This document shows positions 24,959 to 33,290 of a stretch of DNA of 64,000 bases, piece by piece; position 1 is the stretch's first letter; every line of letters begins with the position of its first letter. The DNA comes from a virus. The notes under the pieces were generated by a model. The model was not told where the DNA came from. It ran no database searches and was given only the letters and a program-made list of their open reading frames with translations. The stretch is taken from IMG/VR virus record IMGVR_UViG_3300021964_000041, positions 1 through 64,000 of that record; one strand, written 5' to 3'. The position numbers and the translations under genes were made by a program.

Positions 24959-26813
24959 CCTCTCTATCCGTCACCGACTTCTTGGATGAATTCGGATTTT
25001 GATTTTCATGTTGATCCCATGGTTCGTGAGTTGGAACACGTTTTAATATAGTTTCAAATGTGTCTGATCTATAGTAATTGTAGCCTTCCCATTTTGCTGT
25101 GATCTCTTTTTCCCACAACTGTATAACACCCATATGATCAATAAATCTGCTAGGTTGTGGAGCAGAATTATATGCACTAATATTAGGTTTAGCACCTGGT
25201 CCTGGTAAGTTCAAATGTACTGCTTCAGTACCATCTACATACACAACTTTATCTGTTTCAACATTAATGTTAGCACCGCTAGTATCAATTGAAATATCAT
25301 TTTGTGTAGTACTAATATTAATTTGTCCATTGCTGGCGCCTGCTTTATGTTCAGGTCCTGCAAATTCTGTCCAATACTCAGTATTGTTAGGATCAATGGC
25401 TTCTAGTGAATTGGGATCTTGTGTTCTTTTTAGTGCTTGATAAAATTTTAATTCATCATCTTCGTTTATAAAAGTAGTTGTATATCCTTTGCTATAAACA
25501 TCAGTTGCTACAAATGTTTCTGTAATTGCTGTGCTAGAATTTGCTTTGATGTTTACACTAGTTCCTGCTGTTTGTCTAATACCTAATGTAGTCGCTAAAT
25601 CAAAGTTACCGCTTTGTATTTTTGTATCAATTCTGTTTGCAATACTTAAATTATTTGTGTTAACTTGATAATCATTTGTATCTAAACGACTGTTAAGAGT
25701 TTTGATATCACTATTACCTTTAACCATCATTCTATGAGAACCATTTACTATTTCTCGTAAATGATTGCTTTCGATTTGTATACTATTATTAGATTTAATA
25801 TTGATATTTCTTTTTGCTTCTAAATTAAAATCTCTATCTGCAAAAAAATTAAAATCTCCTCTAGTACGCATACTAATACTGTCCTCACAGAACACATCCA
25901 TTTTACCGTCACCGGTTAATTCAATCCATGCAGTTCCTTTTGAGTTTGCAATGTAAATTAAATCTTCAGTGTCATGCAAAAGTATTTGATGTCCGGCTTT
26001 AGTTCTTAGTCTAACAAGGTTATTATTGCCGTCACCGTCACCGTCGTCCATAACAAACACATGACCACCGGACTGCGTAACTTTTAGTTTTGCTTTTTCT
26101 GCGCCAACTAGTTTTGTAACACCTTCATAACGACCTGGAGTGTTAATACCAAATATTTGATTTACACTGTCACGTCTATGACTGCTTGTTGTTAAACCTC
26201 TAGTACTATCTGCAAGTAATCCTTGTTCTTTTAATCTATTTGCAAAAGGATGAACAGGGTGTTTAATTTTATCTTCTGTTGTTTGTCCGATGAATGCCGC
26301 TTTGTTAAAATTACCTACCGGTAAACCATCTTCAGCAGGACTTAGTGCATTGTAAGTGTCATCGTCGACAGCAATATCAGTTTTTGCCGCATAATCAGGA
26401 ATACTATGATTCATTTCAGGTTCAATCAAAGCACCTAACCAAATTGCTTCTTCAATATTCTTATTGACTAGTAATACTAAACCTTTAGTACCTATCTGAG
26501 GTGCTGGAAAAATCATTCCCGAACTTTGTTGTGTGTGTTCAAAATTTTGTGGATCTTTTCCTGCATTTTTAAAATCCTTAACACTATAATAAGGCAACAT
26601 GACTCGACAATTAATTCTAGTGCTTACTACATCTCTACTGTCGTCTTGATTACCTAAAATTGTAACTGCTAATTGTCCGTGTTTAGTGTAATCACTATTT
26701 GATTCAACAACAGCAATATAAGGACCAATGCCTCCTGATGCTTGAGATAGTTTTTCGGCACGGGTTTCATTCATCTGCCCCCTGTTTTTCATTTGTCTAT
26801 TATAAATTGCCAT
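24954..26813 (-). CDS. gp5: Baseplate hub spike protein gp5-like, no lysozyme domain visible
   Basis: This 619-aa protein is the central spike. Residues about 28-140 form the OB-fold domain (GPYIAVVESNSDYTKHGQLA, VMLPYYSVKD, GMIFPAPQIGTKGLVLLVNK), and residues about 255-450 form a repetitive beta-prism/VgrG-like needle (AGHQILLHDTEDLIYIANSK, MRTRGDFNFFADRDFNLEAK, NINIKSNNSIQIE). T4 gp5 has a lysozyme domain between these parts. Here the linker (about 150-250) is too short and shows no lysozyme-like E...D/T motif. A Trp/Tyr-rich C-terminal segment (about 555-600) follows the needle. The ATG lies 1 base past the upstream stop, with an AGGAA SD. Confidence 0.85.
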   Translation of the reverse strand: MAIYNRQMKNRGQMNETRAEKLSQASGGIGPYIAVVESNSDYTKHGQLAVTILGNQDDSRDVVSTRINCRVMLPYYSVKDFKNAGKDPQNFEHTQQSSGMIFPAPQIGTKGLVLLVNKNIEEAIWLGALIEPEMNHSIPDYAAKTDIAVDDDTYNALSPAEDGLPVGNFNKAAFIGQTTEDKIKHPVHPFANRLKEQGLLADSTRGLTTSSHRRDSVNQIFGINTPGRYEGVTKLVGAEKAKLKVTQSGGHVFVMDDGDGDGNNNLVRLRTKAGHQILLHDTEDLIYIANSKGTAWIELTGDGKMDVFCEDSISMRTRGDFNFFADRDFNLEAKRNINIKSNNSIQIESNHLREIVNGSHRMMVKGNSDIKTLNSRLDTNDYQVNTNNLSIANRIDTKIQSGNFDLATTLGIRQTAGTSVNIKANSSTAITETFVATDVYSKGYTTTFINEDDELKFYQALKRTQDPNSLEAIDPNNTEYWTEFAGPEHKAGASNGQINISTTQNDISIDTSGANINVETDKVVYVDGTEAVHLNLPGPGAKPNISAYNSAPQPSRFIDHMGVIQLWEKEITAKWEGYNYYRSDTFETILKRVPTHEPWDQHENQNPNSSKKSVTDREA

Positions 26814-26814
26814 T

Positions 26815-29800
26815 TTACGTTCCTATATCCTGTCTGCCTATTCCAGACCCACCAGTAGTCACAACTTCAGTTCCTGCAACCACTTTGCTAGAAACTGCGT
26901 TTCCTGTTTCAACCGCTTTTTGTACAGTATCTGGTGTAAACTGACTTGCATCAAATGTTCCTGCGGCAAGTTGTTTGCTAACTTGTGTTGCTTGAGATAC
27001 TGATGCAAAAACACTTCCGCCAAATGCACCTGGATTTAATCCAAGCAATTCTGATGGTATTTCTACTTGTGCTTGTTGGGTAATGCCGCCTAGTGCACCA
27101 GGACCGTGATAATTTAAATTGTCAAGATCGTCTTGAGTTAATTTTTTCTTAGGTGCTTTTTTCATTTTTTCTAAGTTCTCTGGACTTGATGGTGCATGTT
27201 TAGGATCCTGTGCAGGAGCATTACGTATAATTTTTTGTTCACGCTGTTCTCTATAATCATTTGGTTGATTAGGTCTTCTGTAGGTATAAAGATTTTGTGT
27301 AAACACACCTTGATTAAATGAACTTTCAACCTGTGTAACCTTATATGCACCACTGTAAATGCTTTCGTCTAATAGCATGGCACTCTGGCCACCTTGCAAT
27401 TCGTCCCAAGTTGGATAATCTTCTGCCGTTCCAAATCTGAAAATTATGTCACCTTCTCTACTAAAACAGTTTATTTCTCCAATATTAGTTTCTACTTCGT
27501 CTGCTTCAATTAACGCACGATTAGTAATACCACTGCTTAGGAGATAAACTGGATCGCCTACAATCTGAATTTCTGCTTGTACTAATGATTTTTCTTGTAC
27601 TCCGCTATAAAGTGCATCATGTAACATTTTGGCCGTATCACTAGCATTCGTTGCTCTTGGCGAAGTTTGCGTTGTGCTCGATGATTGATCTACCTGTTGT
27701 GTACGCTTTGCTCCTACCATGTTCTGTACTGAGTGTGCATAAATTTCTTTGATAGATGGCGGCTTTGTGTTTGTTGTTTCTTTAGATGCTGTTCCTTGCG
27801 ATCCTTCAGCAGTTTGTTGTTTTTTATAGGTAGCAGTTGCTACAAATAAATTATTAAACTCTAAATCAAATTTTAATACATCTAAATTTTTACCAGTGTA
27901 AATGTAATTGTATTCTCTTACCGCTAATTGTTTTAAAACATCATACAAATAAACATCAGACGGCAAAGGCATACTGCTATAATGAACTTTAAAAGGTTGG
28001 ATTATATAATGAAAATCATATACTTCAGTATTCCTATATGTATCAAACCCTCTAAGATGTGCAATTTTTTCAATTCTGTACCAAGGAATATAACCAGTTG
28101 CTTCGTATTCTGCCGCAAGTTTATCGCCATCTAAATCTGTAGCGTACACACTGTCAAATATTACTTTGTGAATGTTATCATCTAACCGTGTATCCTTTTT
28201 GAATTGCCAACTTTCTGCACCTTTACCATAACGTACATATTTCTTTTCGTATATCTCGCCTTTTTTATTTGCAAGACCTTCTAGCACTTTTACTGCATCT
28301 TCATATTTTTTCTTGGCTTTGTTAGCAAGATCAATTTGTGTCATCCACTCTTGTCTTAGTTTGTTTAAATCAGCAACTTTAGTTTCGTCAACGTTAGGTT
28401 TAACTTTTGTATTGCCTGACTTATCCTCGTCATTAGGATCTAGTTCATTAAAATCATTGTATGTTAAAGTTTGTTTAATTTCCGGAGCACCTTTGTCTTC
28501 ATCTTCTTCTTCTGGAAATAGGCTTTTTAAATCTTGTCTACTAAATTTAAAATATGCTTGTGCTTTTACTTCGAAATCTTTTCTTGCACCAGTGGCTTTT
28601 GCTTTTGCAGTTTGCATTTCATCTCTAAAGTCATTAACAATTTTTTGTTGATCTTTGATTACTCCGTCTGCTTTTTCTACTTCTTGATCTAAAGTATTAA
28701 CAGCATAAAACCCTGTGTAAGATTGTTTTTCGCCTGATTGCATTCCTGACTTACCTATATGATTGCTAACAATCAAACTGTCATTAGCGCCAGCATAGTC
28801 TTTTGTGTTTAGGCCTTGGTCACGTTTATCGTTTGTTAGAAATGCTTGTGTATTTTGTTCCCACGACGTATAAGCGCCGCCTTCTAGTCCAGAAAGAACT
28901 GCTTCAAAAATAGTTATATTACTGCCTTCTTTAGATACGTTTGTCATAGGAGTGCCGCCGTTGATTGTGAAATCGTTTTTTGCATCGGCTGTCCTTGCTG
29001 TTCCATAATTTTTTGGAAACCAAAGCATGTATCTGTTACGCTGATATGGTTTTACTGCATCAGCACCTTTAATATCAGTTACTTTTTTTATTCTATCTTT
29101 ACTTGCTTTTGTGTTTTCTTCTATCTTCTTTTCTTTGTCTTTAGAATCTTCTTCATCTTTTCTAATATCTTCAAGCGTGTTGTTCATTTCCTTAAACAAA
29201 TGTAAAAGCACACTTGCTACTGTTGGCTTTACTTGTTTTGGTCCTGCTAGGTTTGCTGGTAACTTTGACATTACAGTTTGATTTGATATAGCATTAAGAC
29301 CAAAGAATGATACATTATAACTCGACCCTGCTTCGGTTACACTCATAGTACTGTTTTGCAAGGCTATAGGAAAATATCGAGTAGCACGAGGAACTATTTC
29401 TGTTACTAACTGGTCACCATCAAATCTGTGTCCAACAAACTGAAGTGTTAACAAAAACGGTGCTCCTAGATAATGTTGATGTCCAGCAAATACAGATGCA
29501 TTATATAATTCTTCATAAAATCCACCAACACCGTAAGGTTCAGTAACTTCAAAACTGCCTGTTGTTAAATTACTGTTACCGTTTGCACCGAGATCCATTG
29601 TGCAATTAAAATTTACATTATCTATAAAAAGATCTTTGTCTTTATGTTTTCCTTTTTTAAATCCACTATATCCAGTTAAGCCGCCTTTTTTACTCCCAAA
29701 AGTTTCTTCAATGTCTTGTGAGGTAACACCTTCGTCAAACTCTCCAAATTCGTTAAAATATTCTTTTGTAAATTGTTCACTGCTTACTGCTCCACTCCTT

Positions 29801-30183
29801 TTATATCCTCCCGATCTTAAAACAATATAGTTGTCGCGAGTTTCTAGGCCGGCATTAGTTCCGTCGTTAAAACCGCCGCCACCTACTTCATAATATCGTT
29901 GTGGATTTTTTAATTGATCAGTTGTTAAACTTGCTAGTGTAAAAATATAATTGTATGAGTTGTAGTTGTGTAAAATGTTACCGTTTTTAAACTTTCCATT
30001 ACCGGCATCGCCATAAAACTGTTTTGCGTTTATTTCAAGTGTAACATCGTTGATTCCTTTTAAATCTTCATAGGTAAGTGTATCTTCATACGCTTCGTAC
30101 TCGTCAGTTGGCTTAGAAACTGCTTCTTTATTTTCTTTAACTGTTGAATTTGTTTGAGTTCTACCTCGTTCGCCTGGAAACAT
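26815..30183 (-). CDS. Large hub-slot baseplate protein (gp27 position), coiled-coil centre
   Basis: This 1122-aa protein lies between gp53 and gp5, where a gp27-like hub is expected next to its gp5 partner. The N-terminal ~330 residues are beta-rich. The centre contains three strongly charged helical stretches, about residues 335-375 (EDIRKDEEDSKDKEKKIEEN), 500-550 and 615-660, likely coiled coils. A beta-rich C-terminal domain (about 860-1010) includes EIQIVGDPVYLLSSG and SEAYKVTQ-like hub segments, the latter seen as SGAYKVTQVESSFNQGVFTQ. Late-control-D/gp27 hub proteins share this kind of segment (GDP.Y..., then Y.V..V.H.f..G.f). Sequence homology is weak by eye, so the hub role rests mainly on gene order. 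An SD is present and its ATG is 1 base past the gp53 stop. Confidence 0.7.
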   Translation of the reverse strand: MFPGERGRTQTNSTVKENKEAVSKPTDEYEAYEDTLTYEDLKGINDVTLEINAKQFYGDAGNGKFKNGNILHNYNSYNYIFTLASLTTDQLKNPQRYYEVGGGGFNDGTNAGLETRDNYIVLRSGGYKRSGAVSSEQFTKEYFNEFGEFDEGVTSQDIEETFGSKKGGLTGYSGFKKGKHKDKDLFIDNVNFNCTMDLGANGNSNLTTGSFEVTEPYGVGGFYEELYNASVFAGHQHYLGAPFLLTLQFVGHRFDGDQLVTEIVPRATRYFPIALQNSTMSVTEAGSSYNVSFFGLNAISNQTVMSKLPANLAGPKQVKPTVASVLLHLFKEMNNTLEDIRKDEEDSKDKEKKIEENTKASKDRIKKVTDIKGADAVKPYQRNRYMLWFPKNYGTARTADAKNDFTINGGTPMTNVSKEGSNITIFEAVLSGLEGGAYTSWEQNTQAFLTNDKRDQGLNTKDYAGANDSLIVSNHIGKSGMQSGEKQSYTGFYAVNTLDQEVEKADGVIKDQQKIVNDFRDEMQTAKAKATGARKDFEVKAQAYFKFSRQDLKSLFPEEEDEDKGAPEIKQTLTYNDFNELDPNDEDKSGNTKVKPNVDETKVADLNKLRQEWMTQIDLANKAKKKYEDAVKVLEGLANKKGEIYEKKYVRYGKGAESWQFKKDTRLDDNIHKVIFDSVYATDLDGDKLAAEYEATGYIPWYRIEKIAHLRGFDTYRNTEVYDFHYIIQPFKVHYSSMPLPSDVYLYDVLKQLAVREYNYIYTGKNLDVLKFDLEFNNLFVATATYKKQQTAEGSQGTASKETTNTKPPSIKEIYAHSVQNMVGAKRTQQVDQSSSTTQTSPRATNASDTAKMLHDALYSGVQEKSLVQAEIQIVGDPVYLLSSGITNRALIEADEVETNIGEINCFSREGDIIFRFGTAEDYPTWDELQGGQSAMLLDESIYSGAYKVTQVESSFNQGVFTQNLYTYRRPNQPNDYREQREQKIIRNAPAQDPKHAPSSPENLEKMKKAPKKKLTQDDLDNLNYHGPGALGGITQQAQVEIPSELLGLNPGAFGGSVFASVSQATQVSKQLAAGTFDASQFTPDTVQKAVETGNAVSSKVVAGTEVVTTGGSGIGRQDIGT

Positions 30184-30184
30184 G

Positions 30185-30478
30185 TTAAACTCCTAGTACA
30201 CGTTTGATAACATCGATAGTTGGAATCTTAATTTCGACGCCTGCTACAAAATCAAAAATTGGATCTTCAAGTTCGTTGGGATTTCTTGATTTGAACACCC
30301 ACCATAGATTAGGATCATCGTACAAGTCACTTGCAAGTAGATCAGGACGATAATTGTATTGTGGTTTGATAACATAAGGAACATCACTAGCAACGTTGGG
30401 AATTTTTCTATAATTCAAAATTCCTAATCCGGTTTGATTAAATCCTGTTGTTCCGTACAAACTTGTTTTTTCGTACAT
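30185..30478 (-). CDS. gp53: Baseplate wedge protein gp53
   Basis: This 97-aa protein is shorter than T4 gp53 (196 aa). Its core, YNYRPDLLASDLYDDPNLWW, followed by VFKSRNPNELEDPIFDF and VEIKIPT, is the gp53/LysM-like signature: a Leu-Ala-x-x-Leu-Tyr-x-Asp-Pro-x-x-Trp-Trp helix, an Asn turn and a Val-Gly-x-x-Ile-x-Ile-Pro end. gp53 clamps the wedge inner core together. The ATG overlaps the stop of the upstream tube-cap gene (TAATG), so the two are translationally coupled. It lacks the C-terminal half seen in T4. Confidence 0.88.
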   Translation of the reverse strand: MYEKTSLYGTTGFNQTGLGILNYRKIPNVASDVPYVIKPQYNYRPDLLASDLYDDPNLWWVFKSRNPNELEDPIFDFVAGVEIKIPTIDVIKRVLGV

Positions 30479-31278
30479 TAGATCATTCCTTTAAATCGCA
30501 TATTACCTTGTGCATAATCTTGCATAGAAAACGTTGCTTGGTCTCTTCTTGAGAACGCTGGCATACATTCAACTGTAAATTCTGCTCTTGTTGGAACAGT
30601 AGTTTTTGCACCCTCTGTTGTGGCTACATCAATATAGTCTACATCTTCGTTTAATGTATAGAAAAAATTGCCTATAACAACCGGCATATCATTAAACATA
30701 TATTCACCATAACCCGAAAGTCTTACAACAGGCGGCGGTGCACCAACATTTGCTCCACTACCAAAGTGCATTTTTGTTATAGTTCTTAGTGCATGAACAC
30801 TACCAAGAAGCATACGTGCTTCGCCTGTATTTTGTGCAGTAAACGTTCCTACAATAGATAGTGCATCCAATTGTGAGTTCTGGTATGCTTGAAACTGATA
30901 ATTACTGTGTGTAGGATGTACCGGTGTATAATTGGCTCTTGTGGTTACAACTATTTGCGGTGTGAAAGGAAATACTACTCCGCCTAGTTTTTGTAATTCA
31001 GCCGCAGGACCTTGTAGATACTCCTGGTGAATTTTAATTTTGACTCTGTTATCAATAGTTGCTAAATGTGTTCCAGGTATGGGTTGGTATGGTTTTGCGC
31101 CACCCTTGGCTAGATCAAACCCTAAACGTTTTGTTGCTTCGTCACCAATGATCGACTGTAACCCTCGTACTGCGCCGGGGTTTTGTCCGATACCTGTTGC
31201 TTGTGCGGCGCTCTTACCGAACTTACCGGCGAAACTACCTACTTTGTCTATAAAACTGTTTGGATTATTTCCTGCCAT
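30478..31278 (-). CDS. Baseplate tail-tube cap/initiator (gp48/gp54 type)
   Basis: The protein is 266 aa and first in the minus-strand baseplate operon. Residues 1-60 are a Gly/Ala/Lys-rich N-terminus. The body contains VVFPFTPQIVVTTRANYTP, QFQAYQNSQLDALSIVGTFT and ARMLLGSVHALRTITKMHFG, then VRLSGYGEYMFNDMPVVIGN. These resemble the tube-like fold of gp48/gp54, which join the baseplate hub to the tail tube. Marine T4-like phages have such a gene next to gp53. I cannot separate gp48 from gp54 by eye. An SD (AAGGA) and a late-promoter motif (31302-31309) precede the ATG. Confidence 0.72.
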   Translation of the reverse strand: MAGNNPNSFIDKVGSFAGKFGKSAAQATGIGQNPGAVRGLQSIIGDEATKRLGFDLAKGGAKPYQPIPGTHLATIDNRVKIKIHQEYLQGPAAELQKLGGVVFPFTPQIVVTTRANYTPVHPTHSNYQFQAYQNSQLDALSIVGTFTAQNTGEARMLLGSVHALRTITKMHFGSGANVGAPPPVVRLSGYGEYMFNDMPVVIGNFFYTLNEDVDYIDVATTEGAKTTVPTRAEFTVECMPAFSRRDQATFSMQDYAQGNMRFKGMI

Positions 31279-31301
31279 ATTTTGGTTCCTTTTTATAACA
31301 A

Positions 31302-31309
31302 TATTTATT
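31302..31309 (-). promoter_or_regulatory. Late promoter motif AATAAATA for the baseplate operon
   Basis: AATAAATA on the minus strand lies 23 nt before the first baseplate ATG, and the SD AAGGA lies in the predicted leader. It physically overlaps the -35 box of the divergent gp55 promoter. Confidence 0.65.
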
Positions 31310-31336
31310 GCTTTTTTTAACTGCGTAGTTTATAAT
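31308..31336 (+). promoter_or_regulatory. Sigma70-type early promoter of gp55
   Basis: TTGCTT (31308-31313), a 17-nt spacer and TATAAT (31331-31336) lie 23 nt before the gp55 ATG, with an SD (CGGAGA) in the leader. The -35 box shares two bases with the divergent late promoter. Confidence 0.75.
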
Positions 31337-31359
31337 ACTTATATTAATCGGAGAATCTA

Positions 31360-32211
31360 ATGAAAAGAACGAAATACTTAACAAATAAAGATCTACTATC
31401 AGAGATTCATATCAGCAAGTGTACTTATTGCTCGTTTGTAGACGACGAACATGCACAACATGACATAATTTTACCGAGTTTAGAGAAAATTAACAGACTT
31501 AGTGTTGCACAGGCAAAACGTAATAGAGCCGATAGAATCGGTAAAGCCGCATATGAAAAAGCAAAAGAAGAAAAAAGAAAAGTAAAACAAGCAGATGTGC
31601 TTCCAGATTGGAAGAAAATTGAAAAAACAGACTTGATTTTTAGAATTATGACGTTTGATCATGTTCCACTAGAGCCGGGACGTAAACGAAAAACAAAAAC
31701 TGTGGCTGACGAACATACAAAGGTTAACTTTCCTCCATTCCAGCATTGGAAATATGACGAAAACGATAACTTGATTTGTGTGGGTAAAAGCCACTGGCAG
31801 GGTGGTATTCACAATGGACACTTTAACAAGGACCACGGCCGTATGACTGAACAACTAGGACGTATGTTCTTAAAACTTGCTGATCGTTATGGTACACGAA
31901 GCAACTGGCGTGGTTACACTTACAATGATGAGATGAGAGCACAGGCTGTGCTACAACTTTCACAGATTGGATTACAGTTTGACGAAAGCAAAAGTTTAAA
32001 TCCATTTGCTTATTACACCGCCGCAGTTACAAATTCATTTACTAGGGTATTGAACATTGAAAAGAAAAATCAAAACATTCGTGATGATATCTTACAAGAA
32101 AACGGTTTGAACCCATCATTCACTAGACAGAATGAGGAAGTGTTTAAAGAAGACAAAGAAAAACTTGCAGAGTTCTACAAAAATATGAGACGCCCAAAAG
32201 CGGACTATTAA
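31360..32211 (+). CDS. gp55: Late-transcription sigma factor gp55
   Basis: This 283-aa protein is longer than T4 gp55 (185 aa). The conserved core lies at about 175-245: YTYNDEMRAQAVLQLSQIGL, then FDESKSLNPFAYYTAAVTNS and FTRVLNIEKKNQNIRDDIL, matching the reduced sigma region 2 of gp55 (the NPFAYFT hallmark). gp55 directs host RNA polymerase to TATAAATA-type late promoters together with the sliding clamp in T4. Residues 50-85 form a very basic helix (RNRADRIGKAAYEKAKEEKR) absent from the T4 core. The gene is driven by a sigma70-type promoter, consistent with early expression, and is divergent from the late baseplate operon it would switch on. Confidence 0.9.
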   Translation: MKRTKYLTNKDLLSEIHISKCTYCSFVDDEHAQHDIILPSLEKINRLSVAQAKRNRADRIGKAAYEKAKEEKRKVKQADVLPDWKKIEKTDLIFRIMTFDHVPLEPGRKRKTKTVADEHTKVNFPPFQHWKYDENDNLICVGKSHWQGGIHNGHFNKDHGRMTEQLGRMFLKLADRYGTRSNWRGYTYNDEMRAQAVLQLSQIGLQFDESKSLNPFAYYTAAVTNSFTRVLNIEKKNQNIRDDILQENGLNPSFTRQNEEVFKEDKEKLAEFYKNMRRPKADY

Positions 32212-32213
32212 GG

Positions 32214-32242
32214 TTGACAAAACTTTTTTAATTTCGTATAAT
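32214..32242 (+). promoter_or_regulatory. Consensus sigma70 promoter of the gp47/gp46 operon
   Basis: TTGACA (32214-32219), exactly 17 nt and TATAAT (32237-32242) make a perfect match to the bacterial consensus. The first T lies 3 bases after the gp55 stop, and the gp47 ATG is 26 nt after the -10 box, with SD AAGGAAAGG. Confidence 0.9.
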
Positions 32243-32267
32243 GTTGTAGATCAGTATAAGGAAAGGC

Positions 32268-33290
32268 ATGACACAATTATTTAAAAAGGCCGCTGTGTTT
32301 ACAGATATTCACTTTGGTCTTAAATCGAATTCAAAAATACACAATGACGATTGCGAACGTTTTGTAGATTGGTACATCGAAACAGCCAAAGCAAATGGCT
32401 GTGATGTGGGCCTATTTACAGGCGACTGGCATCATAATAGAAGTGCATTAAATTTAACCACAATGGACGCTAGTTTACGTTCACTGGAAAAACTAGGTGC
32501 GGCTTTTGATAAGTTTTACTTCTTCCCAGGCAATCATGATTTGTATTACAAAGACAAAAGAGAAATTCATTCTGTAGTATTTGGTAAACACGTACCAGGT
32601 GTTACTGTGGTTAATGAACCAATGATTATAGACAATGTTGGTTTAGTTCCATGGTTGGTTGGAGAAGAGTGGAAAAATGTTGTAAAAATGAAGTGCAAAT
32701 ATATGTTTGGTCACTTTGAACTTCCGCACTTTAAAATGAATGCTATGGTAGAAATGCCAGATACAGGTGAAGTTAAAGCCTCAGACTTTAAGAATCAAGA
32801 ACTAGTTTTTAGTGGTCATTTCCATAAACGTCAAACACAAAATAATATCCATTACATCGGCAACGCCTTTCCACACAATTATGCTGATGCTTGGGATGAC
32901 GAACGTGGTATGATGATACTTGAATGGGACGGTCAGCCAAAATATGTTGATTGGCCAGACTGTCCTAAGTATCGAACTGTAAAACTTTCACAGTTACTAG
33001 ATAATACAGAAAGCATTTTATCGCCTAATAATTTATATCTACGTGTTACACTTGATATTGATATTAGTTACGAAGAAGCAAATTTTATTAAAGAAAACTT
33101 TACTGCACAATATGATGTACGTGAAATTAGTTTGCTACCAAACACAGAAGAAAATGACGAAGCACTAACACTTGAACGTGGAGAAATTGAATTTGAAAGT
33201 GTAGATCAAATTGTTACTGATCAAATTACAAAAATACAAAGCGAGCAGTACAGACCAAATACACTTTTAGATATCTATAGGAATTTATAA
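32268..33290 (+). CDS. gp47: Recombination endonuclease subunit gp47 (Mre11-like)
   Basis: This 340-aa calcineurin-like phosphoesterase matches T4 gp47 in length (339 aa). All metal-site motifs are visible: D13-x-H15 (FTDIHFG), GDWHHN at 52-57, GNHD at 88-91, H149 (GHFELP) and GHFH at 183-186. gp47 and gp46 form the phage Mre11-Rad50 complex, which resects DNA ends for recombination-dependent replication and degrades host DNA. The gene has a consensus sigma70 promoter, and its stop overlaps the gp46 ATG (TAATG), so the two subunits are coupled. Confidence 0.95.
   Translation: MTQLFKKAAVFTDIHFGLKSNSKIHNDDCERFVDWYIETAKANGCDVGLFTGDWHHNRSALNLTTMDASLRSLEKLGAAFDKFYFFPGNHDLYYKDKREIHSVVFGKHVPGVTVVNEPMIIDNVGLVPWLVGEEWKNVVKMKCKYMFGHFELPHFKMNAMVEMPDTGEVKASDFKNQELVFSGHFHKRQTQNNIHYIGNAFPHNYADAWDDERGMMILEWDGQPKYVDWPDCPKYRTVKLSQLLDNTESILSPNNLYLRVTLDIDISYEEANFIKENFTAQYDVREISLLPNTEENDEALTLERGEIEFESVDQIVTDQITKIQSEQYRPNTLLDIYRNL

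Noticed and set aside
26815-30183. Naming the 1122-aa protein gp27
   Set aside because: Position and a short C-terminal pattern fit, but sequence likeness to T4 gp27 (391 aa) is too weak by eye to give the name.
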